Shown one piece after another: positions 48,970-59,503 of a stretch of 64,000 nt of DNA. A program made the translations under genes and the position numbers. Within the stretch, counting starts at the first letter, position 1, and every line of letters starts with the position of its first letter. Location of the stretch: assembly GCA_037954325.1 (NCBI GenBank), contig JBBMNZ010000035.1, positions 561,001 to 625,000 of the forward strand. The letters are read 5' to 3'. A model generated the notes under the pieces. The model saw only the letters and a list, made by a program, of their open reading frames with translations. It did not search any database and was not told the origin of the DNA. This DNA comes from Fistularia commersonii (lineage: Eukaryota > Chordata > Actinopteri > Syngnathiformes > Fistulariidae).

Positions 48970-49613
48970 AGAACGCTCAGCTGCTCCCTCCCTCCTGGAG
49001 CACTCAGGTCCTCCTGAGGTCACTCCACCTCCTCCTCCTCCTCCAGGCTGTGAAGATACACGAGGAGTCTCTCCTCCTCCTGATGGTTCTCAACTGCAAG
49101 CCAAAGCGGCGGCGGATGGAGGGATGATGCAGAAGCTCAGATGAAAAACAAAAAAAAGGAGGTGGTGGAGGAGGAGAAGGAGAAGGGGGTTCCTGCATCC
49201 GGGGTGGAGAACGTCGGAGAACGTTCCTCAGTCCTGCAGGAGTAACGGTCCTCCCTCTGGTCCGGGTGTAGCTTCCACTCGTCTGCCGGAGAGATGAATG
49301 ACTGGGAGTCTCTCTGCTCCCTCCTCCCATCCAGGGGGCGGAGCCACTACCAAGATGTTGGTGATGTCACACAGGGAGCCGTGATGTCACAGCGGGGGTG
49401 GAGGTGGAGGTGGGGGGGGGGGGGCTGCACGTGTGACATTGAGATGTTTGATGGGATGTCCTGGAGGTGCAGCATGGTGATGGAGAAGAAGAAGGTCCCG
49501 CCCCTCCACCCAAAATAATCTTCGGAAGGATGTCGCCCCCCCCATTGCTCCCCTCCGAGCATCCGGCTGTAGTTTCCTCTCCCCGAAAGATGAATGACTG
49601 TGTGTGTGTGGCT

Positions 49614-49670
<57 letters not shown>

Positions 49671-49768
49671 ACACACACTCTCCCGTGGCGGACATGACGG
49701 GGCAGAAGCTGAAAGTGATCTCCTCCCCGGGTCGGACGTGGAGGAGCCCCCGCCGCTGGGTTCCCAGC

Positions 49769-49819
<51 letters not shown>

Positions 49820-50680
49820 CCCGCCGTGCATGATGGGTAGCAGCACGTCGGGTATCCAGGGTGAATTTGCACCATCATCATCACCGGCATCCATGCTATG
49901 CAGATGAGGCAAAAATGTCCCAGCTAGCTGATGATGCTAGCAGATGCTAATGTGCGCTAACAGCGACGTCCGGCTTCTGTTAGAGGAAGTGAAGCTAGTT
50001 AGCTAGCGCGCTAGCTCAGGTGCGGGCCGAGCGCATGCAAAGTTCTCAACGTTCTGCAATGTGAAGTTTCAGGAACCTACAGGAGGATTCTGATGGTTCC
50101 AGGATGTTCTAGCCGTCGCAGTCTGGGAGCTAACGAGTTTGTTAGCTTTCAGGAAATGGCTACGACGACGATGTATTTTTATTTCAAAGAGGAAGTAGAC
50201 CGGAGTCACTTCCTGTTAGCATCCAATTGCTAAAAGGGGACCAGGTAAAATGTCGCAGCCAATCACCAGGTCTAATTTTCACCGTTAGCATGCTAGCGGG
50301 GGAGACGCCGCAAAACGATTGGTGCTCGCAAGTCACGTGTCACTTCCTGAACCCGCTTCGCCGGTGACATCACCACCTCCGCCCTCATCTCCACCTTACT
50401 CAGCAAACGTGCACGCTCACGTGCGCACACATTAAGGTAACCGGACACTAATAGGGTTGAGTTGGCTCTGTTTCCTGTTGAGGGCTGGAGGAGATGAAAC
50501 CAGCCGCTAATACAGAAGGACACCGGGGGCGTCAAGGGGACACGATGAAAACTACTTCCTGTGATCCTACAAAATAAAAGCATGAATATAAATTTATTTT
50601 TTTATTTTTATAAAACACTACTGTTCAGAAATATTTCCCAAACATTGCAAACGCATCATCTTTGCTGATACAAAACCACC

Positions 50681-50721
<41 letters not shown>

Positions 50722-50867
50722 ACACACTTCCTGTCTGGCTTTTCAAAATAAGATGAAATTGTTGCATGAAGGGTGCAGAGCAGGAGAGCTGCACAACACT
50801 GGTCCGGCGCTCGGAACAGCAGTGCCCTGATCGATGCTCGGGGACGGTTCTCGTTTGGAGCATGCGT

Positions 50868-50919
<52 letters not shown>

Positions 50920-51212
50920 TGTTCTGGGTCAGGGAGGGATCAATGTCAAATGGCCTGGTTTGTCGCTTCCACCCCTGACAAAGTCATCCATTTCTGCCGG
51001 CGCTCAATCTGGATGTGCTTGTTGTGTGTGTGTGTGTGTGTGCATGTGTGTGTGCGTGTCTGTGTGTTCGTACATGTGTGTGTGTCGGGGGGGTCATTAA
51101 TTTAGTTCACAGAATCTTTTGGGGACACAAATAATGAAGATCGGCCGTGATGAGGTGAATAAGTGAGACTGATGATGCAAGCTGTATGTGCACGTGCATG
51201 AGAGTGCACGTG

Positions 51213-51245
<33 letters not shown>

Positions 51246-51361
51246 CGTAACCTTCCGGATACGTGGGACCGGCGCGCCCCGTCCCGTTGGAGGTCGTGGT
51301 GAAGTTAAGGGTTGGAGGTAAAGGGGTTTAAATGAATGGAGGTCAATGGAGGGCCTCACAA

Positions 51362-51406
<45 letters not shown>

Positions 51407-51640
51407 AATCCATGGGTGGTTGTGTGTGTTGAGTGGGGGAGGAGCCCCCCGCCCGTTGACCCACAGAAAAAAAAGGGTTGTCATGGACAACACATGGCCA
51501 CGCCCTCTTTGAGCACACACACACACAGACACACACACACACACACACAGACACACACAGACACACACACTTTGACCTGAGCTGATTGAGACATCAACGT
51601 GACAGGACGCCTGACCTGTCAATCAAATGCCGTGCACGTG
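44300..51640. other. Intergenic upstream of spry3, no gene supported
   Basis: CA/TG tracts at 44697-44746, 45071-45150, 45330-45385, 45639-45677, 45895-45926, 46451-46479, 47033-47058, 48215-48240, 48710-48740, 48930-48968, 49617-49668, 49771-49818, 50679-50715, 50872-50918, 51211-51243, 51363-51405. ATCTGATC/AATCTTTGATC degenerate repeats span 48390-48620. ACATGTAATACACATGTCTT repeats span about 45480-45560. ETS/E-box pairs lie at 46655-46860. A GC box plus TGATTGACAG lies at 46866-46899. Confidence 0.5.
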
Positions 51641-51642
51641 GC

Positions 51643-51659
51643 GGCGCCTCCTAGTGGAG
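51643..51659 (-). promoter_or_regulatory. CTCF-like motif, minus orientation
   Basis: The minus-strand reading CCACTAGGAGGCGCC fits the CTCF core with one mismatch. CTGTCAATCA lies 18 bp to the left. Confidence 0.35.
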
Positions 51660-51808
51660 GGTCGGAGGACACAAATCCAAAAAAAAACATCTCAAATCTC
51701 TGTGACGACGCTGCGTCCCGAACAGACCATAATACTAAGGCTCACACCTGTCAATCAGTTTTCCAGGAGGTCTTCAACCTTGATGTTCTTGTATTTAGAA
51801 CACAAGGA

Positions 51809-51840
<32 letters not shown>

Positions 51841-52386
51841 TTCTTGGATGTTCCTTCAAAGAACATCCAAACTTCCTCCAGGTGTGGAGGGTCACCTGGA
51901 AGCACCAGAGGACGGAGATCAGATGTTCTACAACTGACACCAAAAGAACCTTCTCCAAGTGGGAAGAAGATCAGGTTCCAGAAACAGAGAAGCTTCTAGA
52001 TCTCAGACAACAAGTCCACAGCGAGAACCAGAACCAGGACCAGGACCAGGGTCTCCATCAAGGTAGGACAAACCTGATCCTGATGATACAACCAAAGCAA
52101 CCCAAGAAGATTGTCTCTTACCTTCACGTTCCTCTCTGGGTTCCTCAGGATCCACAGACGATCCGGTCCAGATGGTCCCGGATCCACCGTCAGTTGATCT
52201 TCAGCTCGCAGAACTCGGGACCTGGAAGTCAAACGTTCCTGAGACCTTCTTCCCCTCCTGGTGGAACCCATAGGAGCTCTGCAGGTTCTGGACCAGTTGG
52301 ACCAGAGCTGGGTTCCACAGTCCTTCAGTCCTTCAGAGCTTCTGCTGCATCAACGCTCCAGTCAGGCGACCAGGTGATCCTCGTTA

Positions 52387-52430
<44 letters not shown>

Positions 52431-52926
52431 TGAATCTCCACCGTGTCCAGCTTTACCTCCAGAATGAAGGTACAGATCCTGAGGGGCGAGAGGAGAACCT
52501 GGAGAACCCAGGCAGGAGAACCTGGAGAAGGTCTCCTGCTGTGGTTCCACTGTAAGAACAGCCATGTGACCTCAGACAGGAAGTGACCAGCCTTCCTGCG
52601 CTCTGATTGGTCGAGACCTCTCCATGAATCCCTGGATCATCAGCGATGATGTCATCGGGTTTGTTTGTTTGTGCCCCCCCCCCCCCGGGCCGAGCCACAG
52701 GTCCATTAGCCGTCCAGGCCCGCCCTGATTGGCTCCCGATGAGCATCGCAATACAGGATTGGCCGGCGGCCAATCAGCCATTTCCTGTGTGGTGGCGGCG
52801 GCGAGCGGGGGGGGGGCACTTCCTGTCTGCACAGGAAAGGTTTATTAATGACCAGCGGGGGGGCAGATCTACTGCACCTCTGAGAACACGGACCCACAGA
52901 CAGACCATAATACTCACCTGCAAGAT

Positions 52927-52982
<56 letters not shown>

Positions 52983-53155
52983 AGACAACACTTCACAAAA
53001 TCAATGTTGGATTAATAATCCATTGGATCAATATTCTGTGGGACCAACAATCTATCGGATTTATTTATGTGGGACTAATAATTGGAAGGATTAATAATAT
53101 GTGGGATTAATAATCCAGGGTCGTAATGTGTATATGAATGACTCACTTCAATAGA
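51660..53155. other. Intergenic, no supported gene
   Basis: CA/TG at 51812-51840, 52388-52430 and 52929-52979. CTGTCAATCA at 51748. GGAGAACCTGGAGAACCCAG at about 52492-52515. Repeated GGATTAATAAT words at about 53005-53115. The open frames seen are not recognisable. Confidence 0.5.
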
Positions 53156-53430
53156 ATTCCTCATTCACTCATTCACCAATTAATCACTCACTCATTCATT
53201 CACTCATTCATTCATTCATTCATTCACTCATTCCATCACTCTCTCGCTTATTCATTCACTCATTTATTTATTCATCCATTCACTTACTTATTCACTTATT
53301 CATTCACTCATTCATCCATTCACTCACTCTGACGCTCATTCATTTATTCATTCATTCACTTACTCATTCGTTTATTTATTCATTCATTCATTCACTCAGT
53401 CATTCATTCATGGATTCATTCTTTCACGAG
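53156..53430 (+). repeat. (ATTC)n array
   Basis: About 270 bp of ATTC with CACTC and TTATT interruptions. Confidence 0.95.
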
Positions 53431-53492
53431 GCCCAGAGGTTGAGCTTAACCTCAGTTTTCTTAATGAACAATAAATAAAAGAACAAGGGTGT

Positions 53493-53566
<74 letters not shown>

Positions 53567-53567
53567 T
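53493..53567 (+). repeat. (GATA)n microsatellite
   Basis: About 18 uninterrupted TAGA steps, followed by AT-rich DNA to about 53720. Confidence 0.95.
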
Positions 53568-54514
53568 ACAATTTGATTTAATTACCAATACTATTAATAT
53601 TTTTTTTTATTATTATACAAATACTAATAAAGTAATAATGATACTAATAATACTAGTAATTGTAAAAATGAGAATAATACATATAATTCTAGTAATAATA
53701 ACAATAATGATAATAATGTCTCATTCTATATTTTCTTCTGCCCAAGTCAATCAAGGTTATTGATCGTATGGGGGGAGGCTGGGGTTAATGGGAGGTATTG
53801 ATTATGGCTGATCTCTCTTCCTGCCTCTCCTCTCTGCACCTCCCGGGCTCACCGAGACCCCGTTCTGCGAGCGACAGGAAGTGATGTCAGACAGGAAGTG
53901 ATGTCAGATGGCGGGAGTTCGGACCTCCAGGGCAAACGTACTTCTTTTCTCCGGCGTGGGAATCCTGTGGGAGCCGCGGCTAACGGCTAGCATTCAAATG
54001 ACCATGTTATTGCAACAGACATGAATGAACTAGCTAGCTAACGAGCTAGCCTCCCAGCAAGGGGGTGGGGATTAAAATAACGTGTTTCATTGTAAAAAAA
54101 TGTTTTTTTTCGTTCAACCTTCCAGATCCTATTTTGAAAAACAACTGTTTCCACTTTGCCGCTGCTCTGACCGGCATTTCCAGACCCTGAGCCGCTACTT
54201 GTTTCGCACGCTTTAAACAATGAAGCGGCTAACTGATGGATTATTTTGGGCTAACGAGCTTCACGCCGCTAAAAACATTTAGCCTCGTCACATCGGACCG
54301 ATGGTATGGGCGTGAAATTCTGAGGCCGTTCAAAAAAAAGACGAGTTTTTATTGTTTGAGTGCACAGGAGGAAGACCGAGATAGCCATCAGTAGGAGGAG
54401 GTGCCTTCACTTTAGTCCACAGATGTTCCATACTTAGGAGGGGAAGCAGAGAATCCAGGGATTGTAGAAGAAGAACGGAGAGAAACCCTGAGGTTCTCCT
54501 CATCCCTGAGGCTG

Positions 54515-54533
54515 TGCTGCCCTCTGCTGGCCA
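54515..54533 (-). promoter_or_regulatory. CTCF-like motif, strong, minus orientation
   Basis: The minus-strand reading TGGCCAGCAGAGGGCAGC is a full match to the CTCF core. It lies between spry3 and pof1b. Confidence 0.5.
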
Positions 54534-54669
54534 CGGGAGGAACATCCAGGTCTGGGGAGGAGCAGAAGCTTGAAGAGAACGACTTGTTTGGGTTCTATGG
54601 ACTCCTCTGACGTTTGACCCCCAAAACAAGATCTTCCAGGTTTGTCTCTCTGTTGGTCATATCATTCTT

Positions 54670-55345
54670 CTTCTTCTCCTTTTGGCTTTTCCCTTCAGGG
54701 TCTCCACAGCCAATCCATCTCCTCCATCTCAACCTATTCTCTGGATCCTCCTCTCTCCCCAACTACCTTCATATCCTCTCTCACGAGGTCCATCAATCTT
54801 CTCTTTGGTCTTCCTCTAGACCTCCTGCCTGGTAGCTCCACGTTCAGCAACCTTCTACCCAGATCTTCTCCATCGTTTGGACATGAACAGAGGAGTGTTC
54901 ATGTCCAAACCATCTCAGTCATCACTTTGTCTCGGTCATACATGTCCTGCACCCCTGTGACAAAGCCATCTTCTCGTTTGGGCTTTTCACTTCAGGGGTC
55001 TCCACAGAGAATCCACCTTCTCCATCTCACCCTGTTCCCTGGATCCTCCTCTCTCACACCAACTACCTTCATATCCTCTCTTACGACGTCCATCAATCTT
55101 CTTGGTGTTCCTCTAGACCTCCAATTCCAGCATCTGTCTACCAATACCTTCACTATCCCTCCTCTGTCCATGACCCAACCATCTCAGTCTGGCTTCTCTG
55201 ACCTTCTCTCCAGATCATCTAACATGTGCCGTCCCTCTGATGGACTCATTCCTGGTCGCTCCCAAAGAGAACCTCAGCATCTTCATCTCAGTGACCTCCA
55301 GCTCTGCCTCCTGTCTTTTGGTCGTCACTGTTTGTAGAGCATCTC
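54670..55345 (-). mobile_element. RTE-like LINE C-terminal fragments, partly duplicated
   Basis: On the minus strand the C-terminal tail of an RTE-like reverse transcriptase is visible (PGRRSRGRPKRRLMDLVR at about 54780-54835). On the plus strand the matching complement reads TTTTCCCTTCAGGGTCTCCA, then CTACCTTCATATCCTCTC. The same stretch occurs again at about 54985-55345 and there extends further toward the catalytic domain (complement AACATGTGCCGTCCCTCTGA). The first copy is cut off at about 54900. Two overlapping copies suggest two truncated insertions or a local duplication. Clade assignment is by signature only. Confidence 0.75.
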
Positions 55346-56215
55346 ACCAGTGTCTCCTCCACCTTTCCTGAATCCTACCTCCACAGAAAAAGGAAACAAG
55401 AAGACCTCCATGGACACATTGGTGATTTTAATCTGAAAAATCTCGCACAACTGGAACATTTGTAGAAGAAGAAGAGGATACACCTTACATTTACAAGCAA
55501 GATAGTTCCCTACGTAAGAAAATACATTTACACTTGCAGATTAGCTCATCCAGTTAAATTAGGAGCACACAATGTAGAACCTGCTGGAAAGAAAAAAAAA
55601 TAAAGATAAGGGGTCGTCTGCGGGGTTGTCACGGTAACAACCCAAAGGCGACCAAACCGTCCGAAGGTTCGACAGATTATAATCCCATGAGACAACCGTT
55701 ACATGTTAGCGATGGAGACGGGCTACAGGTTCGTTCTGAATGTTAGCATGCTAACATAGCGGACATGCTAAAGATGTTTGAGAACCCCGCGTTAGAACGG
55801 ACATCTGGCACAGGGGCAGCTTCCAAGTCCGCCGGGCGGCTACTACGTTCTAGCTGTAATTGTTGAAGACTAGCACCGGGGCTAGCACCGGGGCTAGCGC
55901 CGGTGAAACATCTGTTAGCGCCAAGCAACTGCTGGGACAGCAGGGGCGCAAATGTGCAGCGCCTTCATTCTGATAGGGTCGAACAAAAAAAAGCTCAGGA
56001 CCCCTGCAGTAGAGATCTTCGCATTTAGCGGTATGCTAACAAATCTCCGAAGAACTTGAAATTGTACCCGAAAAGAACCTGCTCTTGCAGGAGTTTTTCC
56101 GATCTTCAGGGAATCAGAAGAACCGGAGCCTCTTAGATGCACCTGCAGTTACAGTCGTCACATCACCTTCTCTTCTTCTACACCTTCACTTTCACCTTCT
56201 ACACATTTTTCTTAG
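55346..56215. other. Intergenic between spry3 and pof1b
   Basis: No gene supported. GTTGTCACGGTAAC, an RFX X-box-like word, lies at 55625. Short GCTAGC-rich duplications occur at 55870-55900. Confidence 0.5.
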
Positions 56216-56218
56216 CAG

Positions 56219-56434
56219 TCTTGCGCAGACAAATGCAGCGACCTGGCTAACTGGGATGACGGGGCACGAGCATACGACTCTGCAGCTTTCTCCCAGTTCC
56301 AGGAGGTCTTCCAGCTCAAGAAGATAAGCCGACATCTCGGATCAAACAGTCCCCATGGTAACTACGGTAACTACAGCACCTACGGTAACAGACGCCTGCA
56401 GGGAATTGAAGCTAGTAATGTAGCTTCTGTTTTG
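56219..56434 (+). CDS. Exon-like open frame, unassigned
   Basis: A long pyrimidine stretch ending TTTTTCTTAGCAG forms a strong acceptor. The frame after it runs open with vertebrate-like codon choice: CADKCSDLANWDDGARAYDS, then FSQFQEVFQLKK, then HGNYGNYSTYGNR. It meets a GTATGT donor at about 56435, and other GTAACT donors occur within. I do not recognise the protein. Against it: the NYGNYSTYGN part comes from repeated CCATGGTAACTACGGTAAC words that also occur as non-coding X-box-like sequences elsewhere, and no partner exon was found. Confidence 0.22.
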
Positions 56435-57875
56435 GTATGTATGCCTCTAAACCTTCTCCAAGTTACGCTACTGCCATGCATGTGCGCACACACACACGTG
56501 CACATGCACGCTATAGACCCCCGGCCTTCGCTGTGCACGACGGCTGAGACCCCGAGACGACTAGATCTTCAGGCATACAGAAGGAACACTGGTGCTTCAC
56601 ATGGCACCGTTGTTGAAATACCACAACGTCATGCTCCATGCCCCCCCCACCCCGCCCAAACAACATAAACATCCAGATTAAACATCAAAAAGACAGAATT
56701 AGACCAAAAAAAAAAAAAAAAAAATCGGGCGGCAAACTACCGCAGTGGAACCTGAGGTTCTTGTCATTGCTGTGGTAGATCCACCATCACCCTCACACAC
56801 ACATTCATATTTACATGCACAGGCTGAAACCATGGCAACAGAACCCCCCCCCACACCAACACGTGAATACCGGTTAACCTCATGCAACGGGTGGGACGGC
56901 GAAGACCCTGGGCGGCAGCCGGGGACCGGGCGGCGTTACCATGGCGACCGGGACGGATCGGGACTGGGGTGTCAGTTGGAGAAAGACGGGGGGAGGTTGA
57001 GATAACGGAGTGGCGGCCATCTTTCTTTGGGGCAAAGAGGATCTGACACGGTTAGCATCGCCGCTACTTCCAGGACTTGTTCAGTGACTTCCTGTTGGAG
57101 GATTTCCAGGGATTCCAGATTAAGACAAGATTTGGATCTTGATTTTATACCTGGAATATTCGGACTAGCTTTCGGCTAGCTGCTAGCTAGCTCAGACAAG
57201 CTAGCGGCTAACTGCTAGCTAGTTTGGACGGCGAGATAAGAAAAGAGGTGGGTTGCCTATGAGCCGCTCGGCCCCCGGCGTCGAGGACCCGCCCTCGCCC
57301 TCGCCGCCGCCACCCGCAAACCACTTCCTGTTTTCTGGACGCACAAAACAAGTTAAGTTAACAAAATAAAAACGAACCCAAACAATCCCGAATTCGCTCA
57401 AACCGGAGATTTGAACTGATAATCCCACGTGGGGGGGGCGGGGAGGGGGGACCACCACCAAAACCCAGGAGCCCTGGGGGGGGGGGGGGGGGTGAGGGGG
57501 CGGAGTCAGGGTCTTCATTGGTTCATTCCTGTCGGAGAGAAGCAGTGTCTTTAGGGGGTTGTAATGATTTCCTGTTTCAAAATAAGACAGAAAAAAAAAA
57601 AGGAAAAAAAAAAAAAAAAAAAACAGGTTTGGTTGTTATGTTTGTGAGTCCAGAAGAGAATAAAAGATAAAGAACATTTGATTAATGGTGAGAGCAGAAC
57701 CCCCCCCACCCCCCGCAGCTACTTCCTGCCTGACCTTTGACCTCCGACACGCCATTGGTGTCTTTAAATGTGTCATTTATGCTTTTTATTTTCTTCTCTT
57801 CCCAAAACCAGATCTCCAGATGTTTGGCACATATCGTTATTTTATCACCACGATGTCACTATTATAGCACATACT
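56435..57875. other. Intergenic, no supported gene
   Basis: A homopolymer A run at 56704-56724, a G run at 57477-57492 and A runs at 57590-57622. GTTACCATGGCGAC at 56935. Nothing else recognised. Confidence 0.5.
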
Positions 57876-57877
57876 TA

Positions 57878-58830
57878 CATCTTTAATGCTATGTTTATAC
57901 ATGTAATAACACATTTTATAGGTATAATAACATGTTTCTATACATGTAATAACATGTTCCTATGTGTTATAACACTTTTTATGTTCCATAACAAGTATTA
58001 TGTGTGATAATGTTTTTATATGTGTAATAACATCTATACATGTAATAACAGTTTTTTACATGTAATAACGTTTTTGTACGTGTAATAACACATTTATACA
58101 TGCAAAAATCTTGGTACTCTGGACCTTAAAACACCTTGTAGCCTTGACTTGTTACTTTGACACATTGTAGTTTTATTTGTATTTCTTATTCTCCCCCCTT
58201 TTTTATACTGTTTATACAATTTCCTACGATTATTTATGATTGTTATGTTATACTTGAAACTCTGGCACAACAATTTCCGTCGGGATAAATAGAGTTGTTC
58301 TTATTCTTATTCGTAATAACATGTTTATATACATAATAACATGTTTTTTTTATATGTGTAATGACATGCTTTTGGATATGTAATTACGTGTTTTTGGACA
58401 TGTAATAATGTATTTTTACATGCAATAACATGTTTTTTATATGTGTCACAACATGTTTATATGTGTAATAACATGTTTTTGTACGTGTAAAAACATTTTT
58501 GGACGTGTAATAACATGTGTAGACATGTAATGACACATTTATACATGTAATAACATGTTTTTTTTTATATGTGTAATAACATGTTTTTGTACGTGTAAAA
58601 ACATTTTTGACGTGTAATAACATGTTTAGACATGTAATAACACGTTTATACATGTATTAACATTTTTGGACGTGTAATAACATGTTTTTGGATGTGTAAT
58701 AACACATTTATACATGTAATAACATTTTTTTTATGTGTTATGACATTTTTATATGTATAACACCACATCTATACATGTCATGACAGGTTTATACATGTAA
58801 TAACGTGTCTGTGTAATAACACATTTATAA
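57878..58830 (+). repeat. About 20-bp ACATGTAATAACATGTTTT array
   Basis: Imperfect units such as ACATGTAATAACATGTTTT with variants at several positions fill 57878-58102 and 58313-58830. The repeat contains the palindrome ACATGT. It lies just past the 3' end of pof1b and is interrupted by a LINE tail. Confidence 0.85.
58103..58312 (+). mobile_element. LINE 3' end inserted in the repeat array
   Basis: Unique AT-rich sequence ends in CACAACAATTTCCGTCGGGA, then TAAATAGAGTTGTTC and TTATTCTTATTC. This is typical of 5'-truncated fish LINE tails with a short repeated end. Array units resume immediately on both sides (TACATG on the left, TAATAACATG on the right). Confidence 0.65.
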
Positions 58831-58896
58831 GCTTAACAACTGCTATATATCTGCGTATTGGAGCTCCTCTGAGCGTGTTCTTTTCGGAGGTCACAG

Positions 58897-59316
58897 TTAT
58901 TTACGTGGCCTGGCGTCTGAAGGTCTGGCCTCCGTCGGTCCTACCTGCTTGATCATCTCCCCGGTTCTCTCGATGACGATGGTCTTGGCCTCCTTGATGG
59001 GTGAGGTGGCCTGGTAGTCGTCACTCAGCAGGCCCAGGATGGGGTACTGGTTCCTGTATCTGCGGGCGCCGGGCACAACAGACGTCTAGCACCTTTGATG
59101 CGGCGCCACTAGCGCTCTACTCCCACGACTTCGAGCGTGTATTTCGCGTTCATCGCCGGAACGTGGTTGCCGTGGCGACGTACCTCTTGGTGATGATGGT
59201 CTTGGTGACGTTCTTGGAGCTGTCGTTCCTGTCCTGCATCAGCTTCCGGATCTCCTGCGGGGCGCGGGGAGGTCAGAGGTCAGGGCGAGCGTGTGCGCTG
59301 ACGCAAATGCGCACGC

Positions 59317-59348
<32 letters not shown>

Positions 59349-59470
59349 ATGTTTGTGTGCAAGGTAAACACACACACTCCAGAATGCGGTGGAACCAGAA
59401 AGGTGAAAACTGGTGCGTGAAAGAAAGGAGCCAATCCAGTCGCAGGCCTGGAGGGTGTATCGCTGTGTGT

Positions 59471-59503
<33 letters not shown>

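Noticed and set aside
54642..55337. 231-codon plus-strand frame
   Set aside because: It is the antisense of RTE-like LINE C-terminal fragments; the minus strand carries the real protein signature.
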